Notes under the pieces: generated by a model
The model's input: only the letters and a program-made list of their open reading frames with translations
Database searches by the model: none
Told to the model about the DNA's origin: nothing
Part shown: positions 1 to 9,404 of the stretch, one piece after another
Layout of the letters: each line of letters opens with the position of its first letter
Position numbering within the stretch: the first letter of the stretch is position 1
Assembly (NCBI GenBank): GCA_017503005.1
Contig: JAFVTW010000017.1
Location: forward strand, 42,482 to 106,481
Direction of reading: 5' to 3'
DNA length: 64,000 nt
Source: Clostridia bacterium
GTDB taxonomy: Bacteria; Bacillota; Clostridia; Christensenellales; UBA1242
Translations under genes and position numbers: made by a program

Positions 1-1
1 A

Positions 2-490
2 GGTTTAGTAATGGGTACCAGAAGTGGTGATATAGATGCTTCTGTTGTTAATTTCCTATGCGACAAAAAAGGTATGAAAGCAAGTGAAGTTGTAAATTAT
101 CTAAACAAAAAGAGCGGTATGCTAGGTCTTTGTGGATATAGTGATATGAGAGATGTAGAATCAAATCTAGATACAAATGCTGATTGCAGATTGGCTTTTG
201 ATACTATGTGCTACAGAGTAACCAAATATATTGGTGCTTATGCTGCAGCTATGGGTGGACTAGATGCTATTGTATTTACAGGTGGTATCGGTGAAAGAGA
301 TCCTCTAGCTAGAGAAAGAATTCTAGAAAACCTAGGATTTATGGGTGTAGAGTTTGACAAAGAAAACAATCCAAATGTTTTTGGTGACTTTGGCGAATTG
401 TCAACACCTAATAGTAGGGTAAAAGTTTATGTAATTCCTACAAACGAAGAATTAGTTATTGCTAGAGAAACTCTAGATTTAATCAAATAA
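2..490 (+). CDS. ackA: Acetate kinase, C-terminal part (runs off the left edge)
   Basis: Acetate kinase interconverts acetate and ATP with acetyl phosphate and ADP, giving substrate-level ATP in fermentation. Only the last ~163 residues are in the window and the open frame enters from the left edge. The first residues, GLVMGTRSGDID, are the family's acetate-kinase signature, and FTGGIGERDPLARE is the conserved C-terminal nucleotide-pocket segment. The ATG at 11 is therefore internal and not a start. The gene is followed by a SigA promoter for rpmF, so it ends its own unit. The identification is firm; the N-terminal half cannot be judged. Confidence 0.95.
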   Translation, partial: GLVMGTRSGDIDASVVNFLCDKKGMKASEVVNYLNKKSGMLGLCGYSDMRDVESNLDTNADCRLAFDTMCYRVTKYIGAYAAAMGGLDAIVFTGGIGERDPLARERILENLGFMGVEFDKENNPNVFGDFGELSTPNSRVKVYVIPTNEELVIARETLDLIK

Positions 491-513
491 TTAAAAAATA
501 ATTAATTTTAAAA

Positions 514-542
514 TTGACAAATGAACAATATTGTTCTATACT
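514..542 (+). promoter_or_regulatory. SigA promoter of rpmF
   Basis: TTGACA at 514-519, a 17-base spacer and TATACT at 537-542. The -35 is perfect and the -10 is 5/6. It lies 40 bases before the rpmF start and is the strongest promoter match seen in the window. Confidence 0.85.
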
Positions 543-581
543 TTGTAAGCGATTTAAAAATTTATTAGGAGGTGCTATTTA

Positions 582-779
582 ATGGCAGTACCAAAGGGAA
601 AGGTTTCTAAGGCAAGACGTAATTCCAGAAAAGCTAACTGGAAAGCTTCAACACCTTCTATTGTTGAATGTCCACATTGCCATGAACTTGTTGCTCCACA
701 TAGAGTTTGCAAAAAATGCGGATACTATGATGGTGTAGAAGTTAAAAAGGTTGGCAAGGAAAACAAGGAAACTAAATAG
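582..779 (+). CDS. rpmF: 50S ribosomal protein L32
   Basis: Small structural protein of the large ribosomal subunit, 65 residues. It begins MAVPKGKVSKARR as L32 proteins do and keeps a four-cysteine zinc ribbon (C30xxC33 and C43xxC46), so it is the zinc-binding form. A strong RBS (AGGAGGTG) precedes the ATG. The DUF177/YceD gene often found directly upstream is absent; instead ackA precedes it, with an independent promoter between them. A terminator follows. Identification is secure. Confidence 0.97.
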   Translation: MAVPKGKVSKARRNSRKANWKASTPSIVECPHCHELVAPHRVCKKCGYYDGVEVKKVGKENKETK

Positions 780-810
780 TTTCAGTTTTAGAAAACAGAA
801 TAATTAAGTA

Positions 811-840
811 AAATCTCGCACATATAATGTGCGATTTTTT
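811..840 (+). terminator. Terminator after rpmF
   Basis: Seven-base-pair stem (TCGCACA with TGTGCGA, loop TATAA) followed by six Ts. Confidence 0.85.
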
Positions 841-925
841 ATTGCCCAAAATAGTCCATTTTTTAGATGTTTTTAAATAAATATTTAAAAAAGGTGACTA
901 TTTGTTTTTTTTAATTTTGTAAATG

Positions 926-934
926 TGTTAAAAT
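926..934 (+). promoter_or_regulatory. Possible extended -10 promoter of plsX
   Basis: TGTTAAAAT is an extended -10 (TG-n-TAAAAT) 30 bases before the plsX start. No well-spaced -35 is visible, only T-rich sequence, so this is a weak call. Confidence 0.4.
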
Positions 935-964
935 TGTAGTTGATTATATATAATTGGAGTAATT

Positions 965-1993
965 ATGACCAAAATTGTTGTAGATGTAAATGGTGGAGAT
1001 TATTCACCAAGTGAGCCTATTTTAGGTGCTATAAAAGCAATAAAAAATATTGAAGATTTAAGTATTATTTTTTGTGGACCAAAAGCAGAGATAGAACAAG
1101 TTTTGACTAGCAATAATTGTGATATGTCAAGAGTTGAAATTATAGATGCTCCAGACACAATTACAAATATGGATATTCCTACAGTTGCTATCAAACAAAA
1201 AACAGAGAGTTCTATGTATCATGCATTTGAGCAACTTAGGACAAATGACGAAACTTGTGGTTTGGTAAGTTGTGGCTCTACTGGTGCACTACTTACTGGT
1301 GCTTTTTTAAGATTAGGCAGAATCAAAGGTGTATCTAGACCAGCACTATGTCCTATACTTCCTACAATCAATGATGAACACCCTATAGTTTCTATAGCAG
1401 ATTGTGGGGCAAATGTAGATAGCAAGCCTATCAATTTGGTGCATTTTGCTGTTATGGGTAATGCATATTTAAAAGCTGTGTATGGTATAGAAAATCCTAG
1501 AATCGCACTTTTGAGCAATGGTACCGAAGATAAAAAAGGTAACGAACTTACTCATGCAACTTTTCCTATTTTGAAAGGTTTAGAAGATATCAATTTTGTT
1601 GGTAATATGGAAGCTAGAGATTTGTTAAATGGTGTTGCAGATTTGATTGTTACTGATGGGTTTGCTGGTAATGTATTATTAAAGAGTACTGAGGGTGCAG
1701 TTTTAAATTTGCTTAGTCTACTTAAATCTGAAATTAAAAGCAGTGTAGTGTCTTCTATCGGTGCTTTGTTTATGAAGAAGACATTTAAAAATTTAAAATC
1801 AAAATTAGACTACAATCAAAAAGCTGGTGCAGTGCTATTGGGAACCAAAAAGATTGTTGTAAAATCTCATGGTAATAGCAAGGCTGAGAGTATTTATTTG
1901 AGTATTAAATTGGCATATGATATGCACAAAGCAAATTTGTGTAAGATTATAGAAGAAGAAGTAAGCAAGGTAAAAGTGGAAGTTGATGAGTAA
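965..1993 (+). CDS. plsX: Phosphate acyltransferase PlsX
   Basis: PlsX makes acyl-phosphate from acyl-ACP, the first committed step of phospholipid synthesis in most Gram-positives. The 342 residues are a normal length. The N-terminus MTKIVVDVNGGDYSP matches the family's opening strand and glycine motif, and the internal SCGSTGALLTGAF and TDGFAGNVLLKS motifs are the typical substrate-binding segments. It is the first gene of a unit with rnc, which starts inside its 3' end. The acyl carrier protein gene that often lies between plsX and rnc is not there. Its acyl-phosphate would feed PlsY, not in the window, and later CdsA (30.2 kb). Confidence 0.95.
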   Translation: MTKIVVDVNGGDYSPSEPILGAIKAIKNIEDLSIIFCGPKAEIEQVLTSNNCDMSRVEIIDAPDTITNMDIPTVAIKQKTESSMYHAFEQLRTNDETCGLVSCGSTGALLTGAFLRLGRIKGVSRPALCPILPTINDEHPIVSIADCGANVDSKPINLVHFAVMGNAYLKAVYGIENPRIALLSNGTEDKKGNELTHATFPILKGLEDINFVGNMEARDLLNGVADLIVTDGFAGNVLLKSTEGAVLNLLSLLKSEIKSSVVSSIGALFMKKTFKNLKSKLDYNQKAGAVLLGTKKIVVKSHGNSKAESIYLSIKLAYDMHKANLCKIIEEEVSKVKVEVDE

Positions 1994-2648
1994 TTTAGAA
2001 GAATTTGAAAAATTAATCAATTATACTTTTAAAGACAAATCTTTGTTGCAGACAGCATTGAGCCATAGCTCTGCTTCTAGTAGTGACAACTATGAACGAA
2101 TGGAGTTTTTGGGCGATGGATTGTTGTCTATAATTGTTGCAGAGCATTTATTTTTAACTACTAAGGATAAAGTTGGCAAGATGAGTGTGTTTAGAAGCAA
2201 TCTTGTATCTACCGATGCTCTTAGTCAAGTAGTTATAGAAAATGGTTGGGACAAGTATGTTGTAGTAGGTCAAAGTGTTTTGGGTACACATACTATTGCT
2301 AAAAATATTTTGGCAGATGTGTTTGAAAGTATTACGGCTGCTATATATTTGGATTCTAACTTTGAAACAGCAAAAAGCTTTGTTGCAAAATATATATTAA
2401 ATCATGTGTCAGGTTGTGTAGGTGTTGACTACAAAACCAAGTTGCAAGAGTATCTAGCTAAAATAAATCCGGACTTTACATTGAAGTATGAGGTGCTAGC
2501 TAGTAGTGGTCCTAGCCACGATATGAGATTTAGTATAGGTCTAAAGTATAATGGCGAATTAGTTTCTCAAGCAGAAGGAAGTAGTAAGAAGTCTGCTGAG
2601 CAACAATGTGCACAAATGTTTTTGGAAAAACTAACAAAAATGGCTTAA
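1986..2648 (+). CDS. rnc: Ribonuclease III
   Basis: Double-strand-specific endoribonuclease that processes rRNA precursors and structured RNAs. The catalytic signature YERMEFLGDGLLS spans residues 36-48 (E40, D44), with the second acidic pair in ADVFE (D111, E114). A double-stranded RNA-binding domain occupies roughly residues 150-218. I place the start at the ATG at 1986, overlapping the plsX stop by eight bases; a TTG one codon earlier is an alternative. The overlap implies translational coupling with plsX. Length (220 aa) and domain order are normal. Confidence 0.95.
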   Translation: MSNLEEFEKLINYTFKDKSLLQTALSHSSASSSDNYERMEFLGDGLLSIIVAEHLFLTTKDKVGKMSVFRSNLVSTDALSQVVIENGWDKYVVVGQSVLGTHTIAKNILADVFESITAAIYLDSNFETAKSFVAKYILNHVSGCVGVDYKTKLQEYLAKINPDFTLKYEVLASSGPSHDMRFSIGLKYNGELVSQAEGSSKKSAEQQCAQMFLEKLTKMA

Positions 2649-2664
2649 TTTATTGATAAATTTG

Positions 2665-2696
2665 CTATTTCAAATTGTGAAATAGTGTGGTATAAT
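2665..2696 (+). promoter_or_regulatory. smc promoter with overlapping inverted repeat
   Basis: TATAAT at 2691-2696 is preceded by TGG, a perfect extended -10. TTTCAA at 2668-2673 is a 4/6 -35 at 17-base spacing. The -35 lies inside a perfect inverted repeat, CTATTTCA (2665-2672) and TGAAATAG (2678-2685). That is a plausible operator, or a weak hairpin after rnc; no T-run follows it, which argues against a terminator. Confidence 0.65.
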
Positions 2697-2738
2697 ATCA
2701 ATGTGTTTATTTTATAAAACTTTTCGGAGGAAATTGTC

Positions 2739-5700
2739 TTGAACTTTAAACAAATCGAAATGGTGGGTTTCAAATCGTTTGCCGATCCTATCAAAGTAAC
2801 ATTCGAGCAAGGTATTACTGCTATCGTAGGACCTAATGGTTGTGGTAAGAGTAATGTTGCCGATGCTATTCGTTGGGTATTAGGTGAACAAAGTAGCAAA
2901 ATGCTTCGTGGTACCAGTATGCAAGATGTTATCTTTAAAGGTACAGAAAAAAGAAAAAGTATGTCTTTTTGCGAAGTGTCACTACTATTTGACAACTCAA
3001 ACAAAATTTTTAAAACAGACTATGATGAAATATGTATAACTCGTAAACTGTATCGTAGTGGCGAAAGTGAATATATGCTTAACCACACAAACTGCAGATT
3101 AAAAGATATTGTAGAAATTTTGCATGATAGTGGTATAGGTAAGAGCGGTTATAGTATTATCGGTCAAGGTAAAGTAGAAGAAATTATCAATTCTAAACCA
3201 ATAGACCGTCGTGCTATTTTTGAAGAAGCTGCTGGTATTGCTGGTTTCAAAGCTAAGAAGGTAGAAGCAGAAAGAAAATTAGAACGAACTCAAGATAACT
3301 TGGTTAGAATCACTGATATTGTTTCTGAAATTGACAGACAATTAAAACCTCTTAAACATCAAGCAGAAGTGGCTAGAAAGTATCTAGAACTTAAAGAAAA
3401 ACTTAAATCTTTAGAAGTTAATGCTTATATCTATCAATACGACTATGCTGCAGCTAATAAAGCAGAAATTGAAGAGAAAATCAATGCAATATTAGAAGAA
3501 ATGAACCATAGACAAGGTCAACTTGACAAAGTTATTTTGGATTATAACAATACCTTTGAAAAGGTTGATTCTATCGATGGCGATATTTCAAAATTGAGAG
3601 ATGTTATCTTAAATATTACTGTTGAATTGGAAAAACAAGCAGGTCAAAACAATCTTATAAATGAAAAGATTCAATCAAAAACTATCGAAGCAAATCGTTT
3701 AAAAGATGAATTAGAAAAGATTAATCAAAATGAATTAGCTTTCAATAAGGAATTGAATGCTAGACAAACAGATATTGCTACAAAGAAAGATAAGTTGAAT
3801 CAGTTGAATGATAGAATTGCTGATGTAACTGTTAATTATGATAAGATTAATAGCGAACTTACTAAGAGTGAAGATGATGCAAAAGAAACTCAAAGAAAAT
3901 TGTTCGAAGCTTTGAGTAAGTTGGGTGATGTTAAGGCTCAAATTAGTGCTTTAAATGCTGAAAAAACCACATATTTAGAGCAATTAAAGAATCTGGAAGC
4001 TAACTTAAACAATGCTAAATCAAAACTTGCTGAAAGCAAGCAAAATGTAAATGATTCTAAGCAAAAGATTGAGGTTTTGAATCAAAAGAATAATAGCCTA
4101 AATAATATTGTTAATGATAATTTAGCAGAACAAAACAGACTAGATATTGACTTTAAACAAGCCCAAAACAACCTTAATACTATTAGTTCAAATATTCTTT
4201 CATTAGAACATCGTAAGAAAATGTTGGAAGATATGCAAAGAGAATATGAGGGCTTTAATGGTAGTGTAAAAAGATTGCTTACTGATGCAGAACACAATGC
4301 TAGTCTTAAATCAAAAATTGTAGGTGTATTAGCATCACTTATTAAGGTTCCTCAAGACTATCAATCAGCTATCGAAATGGCATTAGGTAATGCCGTTCAA
4401 AACATTGTTACATATAGTGATGATGGGGCAAAGGAGCTTATTGCATATCTAAAACAAAAAGAGTATGGTAGAATTACATTCTTGCCTATCAACACGGTAA
4501 AAGATCGTTATTTTGATTCAAGTTATCGTAAATTGTTAAATAGTCAAGGTGTGTATGGTGTTGCTAGTGAATTAATTTCATACAACAAAAACATATCAAA
4601 TATTATTTCTAGTTTGTTGGGTACTACTGTGATTGTAGACAATACAAATACAGCTGTTTCATTAGCTAGACAAACCAAATATGCTTTTAGAATTGTTACA
4701 CTAGATGGTGATGTTATTAATCCGCAAGGTAGTATAACTGGTGGTAGCAAAAAATCACAAGTTGCAAACTTACTATCTCGTGAAACCGATATCGAAAATT
4801 CTAACAAAGCTATTCAAAAACTACTTGCAGAAAAAGAAGCTGTATCTAATACAGTTCAAAATTTAACAAGTAAGTTAAATGCAATTAGTGAAGTTATCAA
4901 ACAAAAAAGTGCAGAACTTCGTGATGCTGAAATTAGCTTGGCTGCAGAAAAAGAAAGATACGAAAAGTACAATTCTATTAGTTTAAGCTTAGAAGCTGAA
5001 GTAAATTCATTGACTGGTGAAATTGCTAAGTCGAATCAAATTGTAGAAGCTATTACTAGTGAAGTTGCAAAGATTAGTAATACCGAAGATTTGGAAGAAA
5101 ATCCAACTACAACTTTAGAAGAGAACAATAGCCAATTTAGTCAAATGAGGGCACAAAGAGACAGCTATGCAAATGAGCTTACAAACTTAAAAGTTGAAAC
5201 AGCATCAATCTCTAGTGAGATACTAAGTTTGGAAAGCGACATAGAGAGAATCAAGTTTGCTATTAGTAGTAATGCTGGTCTTCGTGTAGAAGTGGAAGCA
5301 GCTATAGAAGAAAATAATAATCAATTATCATCACTTAAAAATATTATGGGTGAAGCTAGTCAAAGCAACAATGTAAACCTAGATATCAAAAAGTTAGATG
5401 ATACAAAAATTGAAGTTGAAAAATTGTCTAATGAAAAAATTAACTTGCAATCAAATTTGAGAGCTTTAGAAGAAGAAAGAATGAATTTGACTAATGAAGT
5501 TAATAAATTACAAGATAGAAAACATCAACAAGATATTAATTTATCAAAAATTGATACAGATATCGAAACATTGCAAGAGAGAGTATGGACTGAATATGAA
5601 TTGACATATAGTACAGCTCAAGACTATAAATTGCCAGAATTTGATGTAAAACAAGGACTTTTAGACATAAACACATTACGAAAAGAAATAAACAAATTAG

Positions 5701-6317
5701 GTAATGTAAATGTAAATGCTATCGAAGATAGCAAATTGTTAGAAGAAAGACATGGTAATTTGTATACTCAAGCTCAAGATCTAATCAAAGCTGAAGACGA
5801 TTTGAAACAAATCATTAAAGAATTGTCTGACGAAATGACAGCTAGATTTGATGATGCATTCAACCAAATTAATTCAAACTTTGGTGTAGTATTCAAAGAA
5901 CTATTTGGTGGCGGTAGTGCTAGACTTCAATTAGTTCAATCTGAAGATATGTTGGAAGCAGGTGTAGATATCGTGGCTGAGCCTCCTGGAAAGAAATTGA
6001 GTAACATTACACTTCTTTCTGGTGGTGAAAAATCATTGACAGCTATTGCAATTTTATTTGCAATTTTGAGATTGAGACCAATGCCATTCTGCTTGTTGGA
6101 CGAAATTGAGGCAGCTCTGGACGAAGCCAATGTTGCTAGATTTGCTGCTTACTTAAGAAGATATTCTGCTGAGACTCAATTCATTGTTATTACTCACAAA
6201 AAGCCAACTATGGAACATGCTGATGCATTGTTTGGTGTAACGATGGAAGAGAAAGGTGTAAGTAAAGTTGTTTCTGTTAAACTTACAGAAGCTATTAAAA
6301 ATATAGAGGAAGATTAA
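2739..6317 (+). CDS. smc: Chromosome segregation ATPase SMC
   Basis: SMC is the core of the bacterial condensin, working with the kleisin ScpA and with ScpB, whose genes are at 61.7-63.3 kb. The 1192 residues show the classical layout. The N-terminal head has the Walker A GPNGCGKS at 31-38, followed by a long coiled coil, a hinge around residues 505-650 (DGDVINPQGSITGG is the hinge signature) and a second coiled coil. The C-terminal head carries the ABC signature LLSGGEKSLTA near 1092 and Walker B FCLLDEIEAALDEAN near 1116. The start is a TTG with GGAGG eight bases upstream (2726-2730); no ATG fits. ftsY follows after four bases, so the two are co-transcribed. Confidence 0.97.
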   Translation: MNFKQIEMVGFKSFADPIKVTFEQGITAIVGPNGCGKSNVADAIRWVLGEQSSKMLRGTSMQDVIFKGTEKRKSMSFCEVSLLFDNSNKIFKTDYDEICITRKLYRSGESEYMLNHTNCRLKDIVEILHDSGIGKSGYSIIGQGKVEEIINSKPIDRRAIFEEAAGIAGFKAKKVEAERKLERTQDNLVRITDIVSEIDRQLKPLKHQAEVARKYLELKEKLKSLEVNAYIYQYDYAAANKAEIEEKINAILEEMNHRQGQLDKVILDYNNTFEKVDSIDGDISKLRDVILNITVELEKQAGQNNLINEKIQSKTIEANRLKDELEKINQNELAFNKELNARQTDIATKKDKLNQLNDRIADVTVNYDKINSELTKSEDDAKETQRKLFEALSKLGDVKAQISALNAEKTTYLEQLKNLEANLNNAKSKLAESKQNVNDSKQKIEVLNQKNNSLNNIVNDNLAEQNRLDIDFKQAQNNLNTISSNILSLEHRKKMLEDMQREYEGFNGSVKRLLTDAEHNASLKSKIVGVLASLIKVPQDYQSAIEMALGNAVQNIVTYSDDGAKELIAYLKQKEYGRITFLPINTVKDRYFDSSYRKLLNSQGVYGVASELISYNKNISNIISSLLGTTVIVDNTNTAVSLARQTKYAFRIVTLDGDVINPQGSITGGSKKSQVANLLSRETDIENSNKAIQKLLAEKEAVSNTVQNLTSKLNAISEVIKQKSAELRDAEISLAAEKERYEKYNSISLSLEAEVNSLTGEIAKSNQIVEAITSEVAKISNTEDLEENPTTTLEENNSQFSQMRAQRDSYANELTNLKVETASISSEILSLESDIERIKFAISSNAGLRVEVEAAIEENNNQLSSLKNIMGEASQSNNVNLDIKKLDDTKIEVEKLSNEKINLQSNLRALEEERMNLTNEVNKLQDRKHQQDINLSKIDTDIETLQERVWTEYELTYSTAQDYKLPEFDVKQGLLDINTLRKEINKLGNVNVNAIEDSKLLEERHGNLYTQAQDLIKAEDDLKQIIKELSDEMTARFDDAFNQINSNFGVVFKELFGGGSARLQLVQSEDMLEAGVDIVAEPPGKKLSNITLLSGGEKSLTAIAILFAILRLRPMPFCLLDEIEAALDEANVARFAAYLRRYSAETQFIVITHKKPTMEHADALFGVTMEEKGVSKVVSVKLTEAIKNIEED

Positions 6318-6321
6318 TTGT

Positions 6322-7212
6322 ATGGGGTTCTTTTCAAAACTGTTTGCTGGACTAAAGAAGACTAAAGATAGTATTGCTAGCAAATTAAATTCAATATTTG
6401 TTGGCGAACTAGATGACGAGTTTTATGAAGAATTAGAATATGTATTAATAAGTTCTGATATCGGTGCAGAAGCTACCGAAGAAATTATTGAAGAAGTGAA
6501 AGCAAAGGCAAAAAAAGAGAAAATCAAAACTGTTGATGATTTCAAAGCTTTGCTTAGAACTGTAATGATTGAAATTTTAAACGAGGCCAAAGATGAAGAG
6601 TTGGAGTATCCTGCACTAATTACTTTTGTAGGGGTAAACGGTGTAGGTAAAACAACTGCTATAGGTAGACTGGCTCACAAGTTTAAATCAGACAAAAAGT
6701 CTGTTTTGATGGTGGCAGGAGATACATTTAGAGCTGCTGCTAGTGATCAGCTTACAGAGTGGTCAAAAAGAGCAGGGGTTAGAATTGTAAAATATACCGA
6801 AGGTGCTGACCCTGGTGCTGTTGTATTTGATGGTATTACAAGTGCCAAAGCAAAGAAAGATGATGTGGTGCTTGTAGATACTGCAGGTAGATTACACAAT
6901 AAAGCTAATCTTATGGAAGAATTAAAGAAGATATCAAAGGTTATAGGTCGTGAGTGGGAAGGAGATTACAAGAACTATCTAGTAATTGATGCTACCACTG
7001 GTCAAAATGCTTTGTCTCAAGTAGAAACATTCAATGAATGTGTGGGTATTGACGGTATAGTGCTTACTAAACTAGACGGCACAGCCAAAGGTGGTATAGT
7101 GTTTGCTATAGCCAAAGAATACGGTATACCTGTAAAATATGTAGGTGTAGGCGAAGGAATTGACGATATTGTTGACTTTGATCCAGAAGAATTTGTTAAT
7201 GGTATAGTATAA
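6322..7212 (+). CDS. ftsY: Signal recognition particle receptor FtsY
   Basis: GTPase that docks SRP-ribosome complexes at the membrane. The 296 residues have only a short acidic N-terminal region before the NG domain. G1 is GVNGVGKTT (about 104-112), DTAGRLH about 186, and TKLDGTAKGG about 248, in the order expected for SRP GTPases. Its partner Ffh is encoded 0.5 kb downstream. It follows smc by four bases, with the RBS GAGGAAG inside the smc end. The smc-ftsY order is the standard one in Firmicutes. A strong terminator closes the unit. Confidence 0.97.
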   Translation: MGFFSKLFAGLKKTKDSIASKLNSIFVGELDDEFYEELEYVLISSDIGAEATEEIIEEVKAKAKKEKIKTVDDFKALLRTVMIEILNEAKDEELEYPALITFVGVNGVGKTTAIGRLAHKFKSDKKSVLMVAGDTFRAAASDQLTEWSKRAGVRIVKYTEGADPGAVVFDGITSAKAKKDDVVLVDTAGRLHNKANLMEELKKISKVIGREWEGDYKNYLVIDATTGQNALSQVETFNECVGIDGIVLTKLDGTAKGGIVFAIAKEYGIPVKYVGVGEGIDDIVDFDPEEFVNGIV

Positions 7213-7237
7213 AACTTGTATATTTATTAAATAATTA

Positions 7238-7274
7238 TAAAACATCAACCAAACAATAGGGTTGATGTTTTTTT
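7238..7274 (+). terminator. Terminator after ftsY
   Basis: Stem of at least 11 bp (AAACATCAACC with GGTTGATGTTT, nine-base loop) ending in a T-run. Confidence 0.9.
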
Positions 7275-7304
7275 GATTTTGTAATAAAAATATCAAACAA
7301 ATTA

Positions 7305-7332
7305 TTGACAATATTTTATTTTTAAGTATAAT
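7305..7332 (+). promoter_or_regulatory. SigA promoter of ylxM-ffh
   Basis: TTGACA (7305-7310), 16-base spacer, TATAAT (7327-7332). Both hexamers are perfect. It lies 43 bases before ylxM. Confidence 0.85.
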
Positions 7333-7375
7333 ATCTTATGTAAAGTAATTTTGCTTTACATTAAAAGGTTTTGAT

Positions 7376-7696
7376 ATGACTTTAGAAGAAACAATTTATA
7401 TTAGTTCACTGTACAATATCTATGGCAAATTGTTGACTGATAAGCAACAACAAATTTTTGAAAATTATGTTTTTGAGAATTTGAGTTTGGCAGAAGTTGC
7501 TGAGAATGTTGGTATATCTAGACAGGCTGTTTTGGATTGTGTAAACAAATGTTGTACTATTCTAAATAAATACGAAAAATCGTTAGGTATTTGTAAGAGT
7601 AATGAGAGGGTAAAAGAGATTTTACTAGAAGCGAAACAAAACCTTACTAATGAGAAATTGATTAAAAAAATCAATGATTTATTGACTAATATATAA
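7376..7696 (+). CDS. ylxM: SRP-associated helix-turn-helix protein YlxM (UPF0122)
   Basis: The 106-residue protein is wholly helical and carries a sigma-like HTH. The segment LSLAEVAENVGISRQAVLD (about 36-54) reads as a region-4-like DNA-binding helix pair. It immediately precedes ffh, the position of YlxM in Firmicutes, where the family associates with the signal recognition particle. The start ATG follows a weak RBS (AAAGG) and a perfect SigA promoter. Nine bases separate it from ffh, so the two form one operon. Its molecular role in SRP function is poorly defined in general; the name rests on sequence and context. Confidence 0.88.
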   Translation: MTLEETIYISSLYNIYGKLLTDKQQQIFENYVFENLSLAEVAENVGISRQAVLDCVNKCCTILNKYEKSLGICKSNERVKEILLEAKQNLTNEKLIKKINDLLTNI

Positions 7697-7705
7697 GGAG
7701 AGTAT

Positions 7706-9025
7706 ATGGCTTTATTTGGTTCATTAAGCGAAAAATTATCACATGTTTTTTCGAAGCTTACCAAAAGGGGTGTGCTAACTGAACTTGAAATCAAAAATGC
7801 AATGAGAGAAATAAGAATTGCATTACTTGAAGCTGATGTAAACTTTTTAGTTGTTAAAGATTTGGTTTCAAAGATTTCTGAAAAATGTACAGGTGAAAGA
7901 GTTCTAAAAAGTTTAACACCTGGTCAACAAGTTATCAAAATTGTAAATGAAGAATTGACTGCTTTGATGGGTAGTACAAATTCTAAACTAACAATAGCTA
8001 GCAAGCCTCCTACAATTATATTGATGTGTGGTTTGCAAGGTGCAGGTAAAACCACAATGTGTGGTAAGCTTGCTAAAATGCTTAAAAAGCAAGGTAAAAA
8101 ACCATTACTAGTTGCTTGTGATATCTATAGACCTGCAGCTATCAACCAATTAAAGGTGGTAGGTAAATCTGTAGATGTAGAAGTATACGATGAAGGTACA
8201 AACAAACCTGAAAAAACAGCTGTTAATTCTTTAAAGTATGCAGAAAATAAGGGTTATGATGTAGTAATCATAGATACTGCTGGTAGACTGCATATAAGTG
8301 AAGAATTGATGGATGAACTTAAAGACATTAAGAAAGCAGTTAAGCCTACAGAAATTTTGCTTACAGTTGACTCAATGACAGGTCAAGATGCTGTTACAGT
8401 AGCAGAAGGGTTTAACAATGAGTTAGATATCACAGGTGTAATTCTTACCAAATTAGATGGTGACACTCGTGGTGGTGCTGCACTTAGTATCAAGGCTGTC
8501 ACAGGTAAACCTATCAAATTCTGTGGTGTTGGTGAAAAAATGGACGATATCGAGCCATTCCACCCAGACCGTATGGCTTCTAGAATTTTGGATATGGGAG
8601 ATGTATTGACCCTTATCGAAAAAGCTCAAACAATGGTTGATGAAGAAGAAGCTAAAAAATTCGAAAAGAAATTTAGAGAAAATTCATTTACATTTGAAGA
8701 TTACTTAGCTCAATTTGACCAAGTAAAGAAAATGGGAAATATATCAGACCTATTAAATATGATACCTGGTGCAAGTAAGTTTAAGTTTAATGCAAATATG
8801 ATAGATGAAAAGCAAATAGCTAGAAACAAAGCGATTATTCAAAGTATGACACCATACGAAAGAAGAAATCCTGATTGTATCAAAGGTAGTCAAAAGAAGA
8901 GAATTGCTGCAGGTTCTGGTACATCTATCCAAGAAGTAAATGCTCTTATCAAAAACTTCTATCAATCAAAAGAATTGATGAAGCAAATGTCTAATGGTAA
9001 AGGCAGATTTAGATTACCATTTTAA
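7706..9025 (+). CDS. ffh: Signal recognition particle protein Ffh
   Basis: SRP54-type GTPase that binds signal sequences and the SRP RNA and delivers nascent membrane proteins to FtsY. The 439 residues comprise an N domain, a G domain and an M domain from about 300. In the G domain GLQGAGKTT lies near 109-117, followed by DIYRPAAINQL, DTAGRLH and TKLDGDTRGG. The M domain is methionine-rich and includes the RNA-binding part around NPDCIKGSQKKRIAAGSG. All GTPase motifs are intact. A strong RBS (AAGGAGAG) precedes the ATG. The SRP RNA gene was not found in the window. Confidence 0.97.
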   Translation: MALFGSLSEKLSHVFSKLTKRGVLTELEIKNAMREIRIALLEADVNFLVVKDLVSKISEKCTGERVLKSLTPGQQVIKIVNEELTALMGSTNSKLTIASKPPTIILMCGLQGAGKTTMCGKLAKMLKKQGKKPLLVACDIYRPAAINQLKVVGKSVDVEVYDEGTNKPEKTAVNSLKYAENKGYDVVIIDTAGRLHISEELMDELKDIKKAVKPTEILLTVDSMTGQDAVTVAEGFNNELDITGVILTKLDGDTRGGAALSIKAVTGKPIKFCGVGEKMDDIEPFHPDRMASRILDMGDVLTLIEKAQTMVDEEEAKKFEKKFRENSFTFEDYLAQFDQVKKMGNISDLLNMIPGASKFKFNANMIDEKQIARNKAIIQSMTPYERRNPDCIKGSQKKRIAAGSGTSIQEVNALIKNFYQSKELMKQMSNGKGRFRLPF

Positions 9026-9091
9026 TTAGTTTTTAAATTTTTTTGGTTCAAAAAAATTGTATATATACAAATTTAAAAAAGGAGAAAATTT

Positions 9092-9388
9092 ATGGCAGTT
9101 AAAATTAGATTAACTCGTTTAGGAGACAAGAAATCACCATTCTATCGTGTTGTAGTAGCTGATTCAAGAACATCAAGAGATGGTAAAGTTATCGACAAAA
9201 TCGGTACATACGATCCAAAAACAGATCCTGCTGAAATCAAAATTGACACTGAAAAAGCAAAAGAATGGTTAGTTAAAGGTGCTCAACCAACAGAAACAGC
9301 TAAAACTATCCTAGTTAAAGCTGGTGTTATTGCAGCTACTGATAAAAAGACAGCTCCAAAGTCAGACAAAAAGAAAAAACAAGCATAA
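9092..9388 (+). CDS. rpsP: 30S ribosomal protein S16
   Basis: Small-subunit assembly protein, 98 residues, beginning [26 protein letters not shown], the family's conserved N-terminus (quoted here only to mark the first strand). The last ~20 residues form a lysine-rich tail, common in this family. The RBS AAAAAGGAGA is strong. It heads the rpsP-khpA-rimM-trmD cluster, the standard Gram-positive arrangement around ffh. A 14-base palindrome of alternating T/A character lies just upstream (9057-9070) and may be chance in such AT-rich sequence. Confidence 0.96.
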   Translation: MAVKIRLTRLGDKKSPFYRVVVADSRTSRDGKVIDKIGTYDPKTDPAEIKIDTEKAKEWLVKGAQPTETAKTILVKAGVIAATDKKTAPKSDKKKKQA

Positions 9389-9404
9389 TTAAAGGGGACT
9401 AAAC

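Noticed and set aside
11-490. A short independent acetate-kinase-like gene starting at 11
   Set aside because: The frame is open to the window edge and the residues before the ATG match the kinase; it is simply a cut gene.
9057-9070. 14-base palindrome TTGTATATATACAA before rpsP as an operator
   Set aside because: Mostly alternating T/A in AT-rich sequence, no promoter around it and no second copy; likely chance.
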